Shown one piece after another: positions 1 to 7,405 of a stretch of 64,000 nucleotides of DNA (position 1 is its first letter; the number at the start of each line of letters is the position of its first letter). The notes beneath the pieces were generated by a model. That model had not been told where the DNA came from and did not search any database. It saw nothing but the letters and a program-made list of their open reading frames with translations. The stretch is from Chitinophagales bacterium (lineage in GTDB: Bacteria > Bacteroidota > Bacteroidia > Chitinophagales > JADIYW01), in assembly GCA_020636535.1 (NCBI GenBank), contig JACJXT010000011.1, positions 1,984,001-2,048,000 on the forward strand, written 5' to 3'. Both the position numbers and the translations under genes were made by a program.

Positions 1-642
1 CAAGATAGTATTTCCTAAACTTACTGGAACAAAATTTTTGTTAAGAGCCAAGTTTATTTCTTCTTCAGTAAAATCGCCTTCTGGACCAATTAACAATAGT
101 GCTTGCTTATTTTTTTGATATTGATGAGTCAATAACTGTTTTGTTGTTTCGTTACAATGTGCTATAAATAGTTGCTCGTAAGCTTTAATATGATGTGATG
201 CCAATAATTCGTCGTAAGATTGTATAGTATGCATGATTGGCAAATACAACTGTTTGCTTTGTTTACAAGCACTTACTACTTTGTTGTAATATCTACTAAT
301 ATTAGTTTTATTTCTTTCTGTTCTATGTGTTTCTATAAAATAAATATTATCAACACCTATTTCAGTTGCTTTTTCTAGAAAAAACTCAATTCTGTCTGAA
401 TTTTTAGTTGGAGCAATTGCTATACTTAGTTTATTTTGATTTTCGGTTTGATGTTCTAATAATTCTAAATCAACTAGTTGAGCTTCATTTTTGTGAACAG
501 AAAATATTTTAGCACGAAATAATTTTCCACTACCATCAATAATCTCTACTAACTCACCTTCTTTGCATCGTAGTACTTTAAATGCATGATTAGCTTCAAA
601 TCCTGATAAAATTGGAATAGTATTAGAAAAAAATCTTTTCAA
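1..642 (-). CDS. rsmE: 16S rRNA (uracil-1498-N3)-methyltransferase RsmE, C-terminus cut off
   Basis: The reading frame runs leftwards off the window start without a stop; 214 residues are visible of the usual 235-245. RsmE methylates N3 of U1498 in 16S rRNA using S-adenosylmethionine. The order fits the family: N-terminal RNA-binding part with KVLRCKEGE (about 22-30), then ATEIGVDNI (about 92-100), ACKQSKQLYLP (about 125-135) and the SPOUT-fold cofactor loop GPEGDFTEEEI near residue 185. The missing end should hold the LRTETA motif of the knot. No ATG is available; a TTG at 640-642 gives the expected MKRFFSN start and lies two bases after the stop of the preceding lipoprotein gene, so it is last in a minus-strand operon. 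Confidence 0.9.
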   Translation of the reverse strand, partial: MKRFFSNTIPILSGFEANHAFKVLRCKEGELVEIIDGSGKLFRAKIFSVHKNEAQLVDLELLEHQTENQNKLSIAIAPTKNSDRIEFFLEKATEIGVDNIYFIETHRTERNKTNISRYYNKVVSACKQSKQLYLPIMHTIQSYDELLASHHIKAYEQLFIAHCNETTKQLLTHQYQKNKQALLLIGPEGDFTEEEINLALNKNFVPVSLGNTIL

Positions 643-644
643 AA

Positions 645-1328
645 TTAATACGGTGTAGTAATATAAATATCACCACAATTTGGAATTCCTTTAAATGGTA
701 AAACGCCAAAAATTGAGTCGTGTGGTTGAATTACTTTCTGATTTAAGTCGTAATCAGCTACATTTTTTTTCATTTTATTGTTGGCTTTCTTAGCAATACC
801 ATAGTTTACAGCACCATAAATTAAACCTACAGGAATTGGAATATAAGTTTTTCCATTCTTAGTAAAACCCTTGTCTTCCTTTGGAACTTTAGTTTTTACT
901 CCACCAATAACTACTTCGTCATAAGCAGGTTTTGGATACACAATACCAGCAGCACTCCACAACCAATGTAATGCAGCTTTCTGGTTTACTTTTTTCAAAT
1001 AGCTTTCCATAGAAATTGGTGTAATTACAGTGCTTCCTCCACAAGAATAATTTAAATCTTTAATAGCAACTGGAATATCTGATTTATTGACAATTTTAAA
1101 AGCAACTAAGGTATATTGCTCGTCTTTTTTAATTTCGTTCTTAGCATATCTTGTATTGCTTGTATTGAACATCACTCCTTGTCGTGCTGTGTAATCAATT
1201 CTACTATTTTCTGTATTTAATTCCTTAAACGGAAAATTTTCGACTACAAATGGCTTGTATGTTGAAGCACAGCTACTTACTAGTAGCACTGTTACTAATA
1301 CCAAAAAATATTTAAAATTAAACTTCAT
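645..1328 (-). CDS. Putative lipoprotein of unknown function
   Basis: A 227-residue protein with a hydrophobic signal segment (residues 8-19) ending in a lipobox VSSC with the acceptor cysteine at residue 20, so it is probably a lipid-anchored envelope protein. The rest is soluble; a short hydrophobic stretch around HWLWSAAGIVYP is followed by a small-residue run near IPIPVGLIYGAVNYGIAKKA. I do not recognise a family. It sits 28 bases after the small conserved gene upstream and two bases before rsmE, inside the five-gene minus-strand operon that begins with the Fe-S membrane protein. No function is assigned. Confidence 0.75.
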   Translation of the reverse strand: MKFNFKYFLVLVTVLLVSSCASTYKPFVVENFPFKELNTENSRIDYTARQGVMFNTSNTRYAKNEIKKDEQYTLVAFKIVNKSDIPVAIKDLNYSCGGSTVITPISMESYLKKVNQKAALHWLWSAAGIVYPKPAYDEVVIGGVKTKVPKEDKGFTKNGKTYIPIPVGLIYGAVNYGIAKKANNKMKKNVADYDLNQKVIQPHDSIFGVLPFKGIPNCGDIYITTPY

Positions 1329-1356
1329 AATTTAGTCAGTGATACTAAGTTAGTGA

Positions 1357-1857
1357 TTAATTGTGATACGACATCAAAAATTTAGAAAAATAAGATAATT
1401 TAAGTGGAATTTTCACATTATTTTCAAATATTGCTTTGGTGTCCACTTGATGATTGACTATCAAAGTATCAGCGGTTAACACTTCATTTTGTATTAATTG
1501 CTCTGCTTCGTTGAAATTAAAATCGCATAGTTGATTGTCTGCATTCCAATACAAAAACTGCATTCTATCAAAGAAATTAATATTATATTTTTCTCCTAGT
1601 GATTTAATAAATTGATGTAAGCTATCTTTAGAACATCCACCAACTGCATTAAAAGCATCATCTACAAAAAAAACAATTACTCTATTAAAATATATTTGAG
1701 CATAGTTTTTAACTGCTTTGGTATGCGATAACCATACTTCTGAAAACTGTTGAATGTCTTGATTTATAATTTCTGCTTCATCAGTAGAAAAATTTCTATT
1801 GGCTTGAAACATAAATACAAGTCCATCATTTGGTATGTCGTTATAAGCAGTTTTCAT
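1357..1857 (-). CDS. Conserved hypothetical protein, 166 aa
   Basis: A soluble protein without signal peptide or membrane segments. Relatives next to Fe-S oxidoreductase genes in Bacteroidota are often labelled 'ABC transporter ATPase', from memory, but nothing here supports that: there is no Walker A (GxxGxGKS/T), no LSGGQ and no Walker B. Visible features are a hydrophobic strand VIVFFVDDAF followed by NAVGGCS with a single cysteine, a GGxS-type turn common to the set. It begins three bases after the CCG-domain Fe-S gene, so it is probably translated with it and may be an accessory or assembly partner; that is inference. Confidence 0.75.
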   Translation of the reverse strand: MKTAYNDIPNDGLVFMFQANRNFSTDEAEIINQDIQQFSEVWLSHTKAVKNYAQIYFNRVIVFFVDDAFNAVGGCSKDSLHQFIKSLGEKYNINFFDRMQFLYWNADNQLCDFNFNEAEQLIQNEVLTADTLIVNHQVDTKAIFENNVKIPLKLSYFSKFLMSYHN

Positions 1858-1860
1858 ACA

Positions 1861-2643
1861 CTATAAACCGTTGGCATTTGCAATCAATTCTGCAATGTCT
1901 AAAACTTTGATATCGTCTTGTTTGTCTTCGTTTTTAACACCATCGGTAATCATAGTATTACAAAACGGACAAGCAACTGCAATCATGTCTGGCATTACTT
2001 CTATTAATTGATCTGTTCTTTTAATATTGATTCTTTGATTGCCTGGTTCATCTTCTTTAAACATTTGCGAACCACCTGCACCACAACATAATCCATTTGT
2101 TCTACATTTATTTACTTCCACTAAATCTGCATCTAAAGCTTCAATAACAGTTCTTGGTGCTTCATAAACATCGTTTGCTCTACCTAAATAACAAGAATCG
2201 TGATAAGTAATTCTTTTGCCTTTATAAGCACCACCTTCTACTTTCAATTTTCCTTCGTTAATTAACTGCTGTAAAAATTGTGAATGATGTAATACTTCAT
2301 AATTTCCGCCTAATGCTGGATATTCATTTTTTAAAGTATTGAAACAATGTGGACAAGTAGTTACTATTTTTTTAACGCCATAATTATTTAGCGTTGCTAC
2401 ATTTTGTTGTGCCAACATTTGAAACACAAATTCGTTTCCTGCTCTTCTTGCAGGATCACCAGTACAAGCTTCTTCAGTTCCTAGTACTGCAAAATTTGTA
2501 TTCAATTGATTTAATATCTTAGTAAATGCTATAGTAACTCTTTGAGCTCTTTGGTCAAAACTTCCTGCACAACCAATCCAAAACACAACATCAGGTGTTT
2601 TGCCTGCTGCTACTAAATCTGACATTACTGGTACACTATTCAT
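1861..2643 (-). CDS. CCG-domain (Fe-S)-binding oxidoreductase subunit, HdrB/LutA-like
   Basis: A 260-residue cytoplasmic protein with two cysteine-rich (CCG) domains of the type found in heterodisulfide reductase subunit B, GlpC and LutA. Domain 1 holds WIGCAGSFDQR, EACTGDPARRAG (CT replaces the usual CC) and TTCPHCFNTL. Domain 2 holds HDSCYLGR, NGLCCGAGGSQMF and ACPFCNTM. Such domains bind a non-cubane Fe-S cluster or zinc and take electrons from a partner ferredoxin-like subunit. The partner is the gene 29 bases upstream, a membrane protein with two 4Fe-4S motifs; the pair probably forms a membrane electron-transfer module. The substrate is unknown. Confidence 0.88.
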   Translation of the reverse strand: MNSVPVMSDLVAAGKTPDVVFWIGCAGSFDQRAQRVTIAFTKILNQLNTNFAVLGTEEACTGDPARRAGNEFVFQMLAQQNVATLNNYGVKKIVTTCPHCFNTLKNEYPALGGNYEVLHHSQFLQQLINEGKLKVEGGAYKGKRITYHDSCYLGRANDVYEAPRTVIEALDADLVEVNKCRTNGLCCGAGGSQMFKEDEPGNQRINIKRTDQLIEVMPDMIAVACPFCNTMITDGVKNEDKQDDIKVLDIAELIANANGL

Positions 2644-2672
2644 ATTATTTAGATTTATTCGTTTTTATATAA

Positions 2673-4004
2673 TTAACTTAATTCTTCGGTCCATTTTAAT
2701 CTATCTGCTGGAGAAAACTGCCATGGTGCTTGATTATTTTCCAAGTTAGCAAAAATAGCATTCCATTCTGCTGGTGCATCTGCTTCTTCCATAATCATAT
2801 TTCTTCTTAGTTCTAAGATGATACTTAACGGACTAATATTCACTGGACATTCTTCTACACAAGCATTACAAGTAGTACAAGCTCTTAATTCTTCTTTTGA
2901 GATATAATCGCCTAATAATTGTTTGCCATCGTTAAATGCTGCACCTTGTTCTTTATATGCTGGAGCAATTTCTGTCATTCTATCTCTAGTATCCATCATT
3001 ATTTTTCTAGGAGATAGTTTTTTACCTGTTTGATTTGCAGGACAAGCGTCGGTACATCTACCACACTCTGTACAAGTATATGCATCTAATAAGCTTTTCC
3101 AACTCAAATCAAATACATCTTTAGCACCAAACTGCATTTCGCCTTCTACTTCTGGTGCTTTAAAGCTATCATCAAACATTGCTTTTACTTCATTCATAAT
3201 GGTTGGCATATTGTGCATTTCTCCTTTTGGCTCAGGTCTCGTAAAGAAAGTATTAGGAAATGCCAACATAATATGTAAATGTTTAGAATAAGGTAAATAG
3301 TTTAAGAAAACTAATACCATGATATAGTGTCCCCACCAACCTACTCGTTCCATAAACACCAATAAACCACTTGGTAAATTAGCCATTGATGCACCTAAAT
3401 ATTTGCTAATAACAAATCCACCAGTATCTATATAATGATGATTGCCTTGTAATTGTAGTGCTCTGTCTGCTCCATTCATCATAAAAATAAAGCAAATTAA
3501 CATTAACTCGAAAGCTAAGATTAACAAAGCATCTTTAGCTGGCCAACCTTTCATTTCTGGTTTATTAAATCGAGCTATTTTAAAAATTGTTCTTCTTAGA
3601 ATAAAAATAATGGTAACAAAGAATGTCAGTAACGAAATAGCTTCGATAGAACCAATAGTAAATTTATAAATGAATTTTAAAGCAGGAATATTGTGTATTA
3701 AATGAAATATTCTTCTGTGTCCAGCAGTAAATCCATCAATAATGATTTCTAATAATTCTATTTGTGTAATTAAAAATGCTACATAAATAGCTAAGTGCAA
3801 AAAAGCTGGAAAGGTAATTTTAAACATCTTTTTCTGACCAAAAGCAACTAAGAGCATACTTTTTAATCGAAATCCAAGTGTTGAATTAATGTGTTCTGGT
3901 TTACCTAAGTTTACATTGTCGTAAATTTCTTTGAACTTTTTAAATGCAATATAAAATGAACCAATGGTTACTACAATAAACAAAATAGTTTGTACAATTA
4001 ACAT
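2673..4004 (-). CDS. Membrane-anchored 4Fe-4S dicluster oxidoreductase, HdrC/HdrE-like fusion
   Basis: A 443-residue protein with an N-terminal membrane domain of about five or six helices (first at residues 1-20; others near 65-85, 115-140, 160-180, 215-240) and a C-terminal soluble domain with two 4Fe-4S motifs: CTECGRCTDACP around residue 310 and CTTCNACVEECP around residue 375. Histidines in the membrane helices could bind haem as in NarI/HdrE-like proteins, but this is inference. It is the first gene of the operon and feeds the CCG subunit downstream. The module probably moves electrons between the quinone pool and a cytoplasmic substrate, as in other HdrDE-like complexes. Confidence 0.87.
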   Translation of the reverse strand: MLIVQTILFIVVTIGSFYIAFKKFKEIYDNVNLGKPEHINSTLGFRLKSMLLVAFGQKKMFKITFPAFLHLAIYVAFLITQIELLEIIIDGFTAGHRRIFHLIHNIPALKFIYKFTIGSIEAISLLTFFVTIIFILRRTIFKIARFNKPEMKGWPAKDALLILAFELMLICFIFMMNGADRALQLQGNHHYIDTGGFVISKYLGASMANLPSGLLVFMERVGWWGHYIMVLVFLNYLPYSKHLHIMLAFPNTFFTRPEPKGEMHNMPTIMNEVKAMFDDSFKAPEVEGEMQFGAKDVFDLSWKSLLDAYTCTECGRCTDACPANQTGKKLSPRKIMMDTRDRMTEIAPAYKEQGAAFNDGKQLLGDYISKEELRACTTCNACVEECPVNISPLSIILELRRNMIMEEADAPAEWNAIFANLENNQAPWQFSPADRLKWTEELS

Positions 4005-4184
4005 AATTTGTGTTTTATAAAATCTTCGCTAAAATAATCGTTTATTATTAATTTTTAACATGGATAGATAAATATAAAGTTATTTCTTTATAAATTAGTA
4101 TAATGAGGTTCTTGTTATTTGCTATTATTGGTATGCATATTATTATATAGTAAAATGTAAATATTTTTTTAACACAAAAAAATG

Positions 4185-4214
4185 TTTCCCAATAAGGAAA
4201 TTTTCTTAACTTTG
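4185..4214 (+). promoter_or_regulatory. Promoter and likely autoregulatory operator of the HigBA-type pair
   Basis: TTTCC at 4185-4189 and GGAAA at 4196-4200 form an inverted repeat with a six-base spacer. It lies directly upstream of TAACTTTG (4207-4214), a perfect match to the Bacteroidota -7 consensus TAnnTTTG, and 12 bases before the toxin start codon. A palindrome across the promoter is the normal place for an XRE antitoxin to bind and repress its own operon. Confidence 0.6.
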
Positions 4215-4226
4215 ATGAGACTGTGA

Positions 4227-4574
4227 ATGAAGCCAAATTTTGATATAGAATTATTACCTGATGCAATTAATTTTTTAGGGAATCTTGACGACAAAACAAG
4301 AGAAAAAATATATTATAACATAAAGAAAGCTCAATTTGTAAATGATAGTGAACTGTTTAAAAAACTTAATGATTTTATTTGGGAGTTTAGAACATTGTAC
4401 CATGGAAAAGCATACCGACTTTTTTCATTTTGGGATAAAACAAAGACCAACAATACTTTAGTTATAGCAACACACGGAATTTTGAAAAAATCACAAAAAA
4501 CACCACCAAAAGAAATTAAAAAAGCAGAAGAAATAAGAAACTTATACATAGAAAATAAAACAAAAAATAAATAA
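4227..4574 (+). CDS. RelE/ParE-superfamily toxin, phage Gp49/HigB-like
   Basis: A 115-residue basic protein with the layout of Gp49-like HigB toxins: an N-terminal helical pair (FLGNLDDKTREKIYYNIKKA), then the beta-sheet core with IWEFRTLYHGKAYRLFSFWD and a final strand LVIATHGILKKSQKTPP. The 'E-F-R' and 'H-G-F/I-x-K-K-x-x-K-T-P' elements are diagnostic. Such proteins cleave mRNA on the ribosome and are neutralised by a cognate antitoxin. The toxin gene comes first and the XRE antitoxin starts two bases after its stop, the order typical of higBA. The flanking operons are on the opposite strand or unrelated, so it is a self-contained cassette. Confidence 0.88.
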   Translation: MKPNFDIELLPDAINFLGNLDDKTREKIYYNIKKAQFVNDSELFKKLNDFIWEFRTLYHGKAYRLFSFWDKTKTNNTLVIATHGILKKSQKTPPKEIKKAEEIRNLYIENKTKNK

Positions 4575-4576
4575 TA

Positions 4577-4900
4577 ATGGCTACAAATAAATTTAAAACA
4601 ATACCTCTTGACTCAATGATTGATAAACATATTGGTAAGCGTGGAACAGAAAGGCGTGAAGCATTTGAAAATGAACTTAGAATTGATTTATTAGGACAAG
4701 CAATTAAAGAAGCAAGGCAAGAACGCAAATTAACTCAAGAACAACTCGGAGAACTTGTTGGTGTTCAGAAAGCTCAAATATCTAAAATTGAGAATAGCGT
4801 TAAGAATGCAAGATTCGAAACTATTTTGAAAGTTTTTGAAGCTTTAGGTGCGAAAGTAAATTTCAATGTAGAACTTAACGACAGAAAAATAGCATATTAA
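4577..4900 (+). CDS. XRE-family antitoxin, HigA-like
   Basis: A 107-residue protein with a helix-turn-helix of the Cro/C1 type at about residues 45-98: QERKLTQEQLGELVGVQKAQISKIE. The N-terminal 40 residues are probably the toxin-binding or dimerisation part. It follows the Gp49-like toxin with a two-base gap and so is very likely its antitoxin and the operon repressor, acting at the palindrome in the promoter at 4185-4200. The C-terminus (EALGAKVNFNVEL) matches the strand-forming tail often seen in this antitoxin group. Confidence 0.88.
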   Translation: MATNKFKTIPLDSMIDKHIGKRGTERREAFENELRIDLLGQAIKEARQERKLTQEQLGELVGVQKAQISKIENSVKNARFETILKVFEALGAKVNFNVELNDRKIAY

Positions 4901-4935
4901 AACCAAGTGCTTAATAATCAAGAAACGCAACACTT

Positions 4936-5451
4936 ATGAAAATTCCATCAACTGCAAAAAAAATATTAGATAAAGCTGCTATCGATTTAAAATTAGAACG
5001 AATGGCTTATCAAATATTAGAAAATACTTATGGTGAAAAAGAACTGTGCTTAGTTGGTATTGCTGAAGGTGGTTTTGATTTGCTTCAAAATATTGTACAA
5101 ATCATTCAAACAATAGACAACAAAATAAAAATTGAGATAACAGAACTCACTATCAATAAAAGAAATCCAACGGCAGATAAAATTACACTGAGTAAACAAT
5201 TAGATTTTAACAACAAGACTGTTTGCTTTATAGACGATGTTGCTAATTCTGGAAAAACATTATACTATGCTCAACAAATTTTGGCAAATTATAGCATTAA
5301 AAGCAATTATATTGTAGTGTTGATTGATAGAACACACAAAAAATTTCCTATAAAAGCTGATATTGTTGGCATGCCAATTGCTACAACTTTAAATGAACAT
5401 ATTATTGTAGATTTTAAACAAAACACAGCTCAAGCAGCGTATTTATTTTAA
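4936..5451 (+). CDS. PyrR-like type I phosphoribosyltransferase
   Basis: A 171-residue protein with the PRPP-binding loop of type I phosphoribosyltransferases at residues 96-111 (VCFIDDVANSGKTLYY). The C-terminal block RTHKKFPIKADIVGMPIATT resembles the corresponding region of PyrR, the bifunctional uracil phosphoribosyltransferase and pyr-operon regulator. Catalysis would join a nucleobase to PRPP. No pyrimidine genes lie nearby, so a regulatory PyrR role is unsupported. It starts 35 bases after the antitoxin gene and ends three bases before the next gene, so it may share a transcript with the metallopeptidase-like and SanA-like genes downstream. Confidence 0.8.
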   Translation: MKIPSTAKKILDKAAIDLKLERMAYQILENTYGEKELCLVGIAEGGFDLLQNIVQIIQTIDNKIKIEITELTINKRNPTADKITLSKQLDFNNKTVCFIDDVANSGKTLYYAQQILANYSIKSNYIVVLIDRTHKKFPIKADIVGMPIATTLNEHIIVDFKQNTAQAAYLF

Positions 5452-5454
5452 TGG

Positions 5455-6537
5455 ATGAAAAAATTACTAATATATATTATCGTTTTAATCTGTTTTTCTT
5501 TTCAATTAGCAAATGCACAAGAAGTACTTACTGACAAAGAAAAAGTAATGGTAGCACGAATAGACTGCTTAAACAATATGAAGCAGTTTGCTGGAAATTT
5601 ATATTGGAAAGATTTTGGAAAAAGCAATTTTGTAGGTACAATTGTTTACATAACAGATTCTGCAAGTTATTTCTTCAATCCAGAAGCATTAATTATGGAA
5701 CGCATTCACAACTACGCTCCTATTGATGCTAGTGAAGACTATTCGCTATTAAAATTAGCTCCTTTTAAAACTCCAATTGCCATTATTGAAACGATGTTTG
5801 AACCAGAGTTTGGCGATGAATCTCAGATTTACTACAAGCTACCAGTATTATTTGCAAGTTCACCAGAACTGTATCAACGATTAAACATTAACGAATTTAA
5901 TAATACAGATGAATGGTTAGTTAGTGCTTTTCACGAATATTATCATCAATATCAATACAAAAACATTGCCATTTTAGACTATATCACCAGTTTATTAAAA
6001 CAAAAGAAATTACTAACAATGGATTCTTTAAGCAGTATTTATCACAACAATATTGCATTTAAAGATTCTTTAGATAAAGAAAATCAATTGTTATTAAAAG
6101 CAATTCAGAGTACCAATAAAGAAGTAGAAAAAAAATATTTTGCTGAGTTTTTAAAAGTCCGAAACGAAAGAAGAAAGCAATACATCAAACAAACAAAATT
6201 TCCAATTAACTTACCAGAAGATTTTTGGGAAAAACTAGAAGGTGCTACTTATTATCAAGAAGCTATTTTAAAACACAATTACAATGCATTTAAAGGTGAT
6301 TCTACTTTATTAAAAATAGATAATAATTATACTGGTGGAACTTCTTTTAGTAGTTTCAATATGAATAGTGATCCAAAATATTCAGACACCAATGAAGCTT
6401 TTTATTATGTAGGAGCTATTGGTTTTAACTTAATTCGATTGCTAGAAAAAAATAAAGTCAATTACAAAGACAATCTGTACAAATTTGCATCACAACCATT
6501 GCATACACTTTTAAAATATCATTATAAAATAAAATGA
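5455..6537 (+). CDS. Exported protein with HExxH motif, putative metallopeptidase
   Basis: A 360-residue protein with a signal peptide (residues 1-21, cut after ANA). It carries HEYYH at residues 160-164, inside a predicted helix (WLVSAFHEYYHQYQY), the zinc-binding signature of zincin peptidases, and about 100 residues later EGATYYQE (about 262-269), the pattern of a gluzincin third-ligand helix (E-G-x-A-x-Y). I do not recognise the named family, so peptidase activity is an inference from these two motifs. It is exported to the periplasm or beyond. Its last four bases overlap the next gene (ATGA), implying translational coupling to the SanA-like protein. Confidence 0.7.
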   Translation: MKKLLIYIIVLICFSFQLANAQEVLTDKEKVMVARIDCLNNMKQFAGNLYWKDFGKSNFVGTIVYITDSASYFFNPEALIMERIHNYAPIDASEDYSLLKLAPFKTPIAIIETMFEPEFGDESQIYYKLPVLFASSPELYQRLNINEFNNTDEWLVSAFHEYYHQYQYKNIAILDYITSLLKQKKLLTMDSLSSIYHNNIAFKDSLDKENQLLLKAIQSTNKEVEKKYFAEFLKVRNERRKQYIKQTKFPINLPEDFWEKLEGATYYQEAILKHNYNAFKGDSTLLKIDNNYTGGTSFSSFNMNSDPKYSDTNEAFYYVGAIGFNLIRLLEKNKVNYKDNLYKFASQPLHTLLKYHYKIK

Positions 6538-7196
6538 CAATAAAAAAACTATTATCTAATAAGTACACTTATATATTTATTGTATTATTTTCTGTTTTTA
6601 TTTTATGGTTGATTATTTTTTCAAGTAATTTAGTCGAAAAAGCATCACAAAATAAATTGTATAATGATGTCAATAAAATTCCACACAACAGAGTTGGTTT
6701 ATTGCTTGGTACATGCAAAACACTCGAAGACAAAGTAACTATTAATCCGTTTTGGCAAAAAAGAGTAGATGCAACTTATATACTTTGGAAAAACAAAAAA
6801 ATAGATAGAATTCTTATTAGTGGCGATAATGGTTGGTATGGTTATAACGAACCACACGATTTTAGAGATACACTAATTGCAATGGGAATTCCAGATTCTG
6901 TAATCTATTGCGATTATGCTGGTTTTCGTACTTTCGATTCTATGGTACGATGCAAAAAAGTGTTTCAAGAAAACAAAGTAACCGTAATATCACAAGCATT
7001 TCATAATAAGCGAGCCATTTTTATTGCTGATGCTAATGATATGAATGTTATTGGATTTAATGCTAAAGATGTTGCCTTAAACGAATCTGTGTTTAACTTT
7101 TTTAGAGAAAAACTAGCTAGAGTTAAAATGGTTTTAGATATTTATGTACTCAAAACAGAACCACATTTTTTAGGAGAAACAATAGATATAAAGTAA
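6534..7196 (+). CDS. SanA/YdcF-type DUF218 membrane protein
   Basis: A 220-residue protein with one N-terminal membrane helix (about residues 11-31) followed by a periplasmic DUF218 domain. Family elements are VGLLLGTCKT near residue 55, an RVDATYILWKNKKIDRILISGD block, GIPDSVIYCDYAGFRTFDSMVRCKKVF and VTVISQAFHNKRAIFIAD. SanA is linked to envelope barrier function (vancomycin sensitivity at high temperature) in enterobacteria; the biochemical role is not settled. The start codon overlaps the stop of the putative metallopeptidase, so the two envelope proteins are probably made together. Confidence 0.85.
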   Translation: MTIKKLLSNKYTYIFIVLFSVFILWLIIFSSNLVEKASQNKLYNDVNKIPHNRVGLLLGTCKTLEDKVTINPFWQKRVDATYILWKNKKIDRILISGDNGWYGYNEPHDFRDTLIAMGIPDSVIYCDYAGFRTFDSMVRCKKVFQENKVTVISQAFHNKRAIFIADANDMNVIGFNAKDVALNESVFNFFREKLARVKMVLDIYVLKTEPHFLGETIDIK

Positions 7197-7405
7197 TTAA
7201 TTATTCTTTTTCTTATAATATAAATAAAAAAATCATATTGTCGAGCGTTTCTTCTTTACACTTTTTATTAGCAATTTCTACTACTTGTACTAAAGTGATA
7301 GTATATCATATCAGGAAGAAATTCTAGACAGCACAGAAAACAAACTCAAGTTATGAGAATAATGATTTTTACTTTATTTTGTGTTGGAATGAATAATCAT
7401 CTAAC

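Noticed and set aside
1357..1857. 'ABC transporter ATPase' label for the 166-residue protein
   Set aside because: No Walker A, Walker B or signature motif is present; the label seems to be a propagated database error.
3442..3669. Frames antisense to the membrane Fe-S gene and many similar short frames inside real genes
   Set aside because: They overlap clearly conserved coding sequence on the other strand and lack family motifs or start signals.
7197..7405. Possible riboswitch in the glpK leader
   Set aside because: No stable paired structure with a conserved core is apparent; only the short leader frame is notable.
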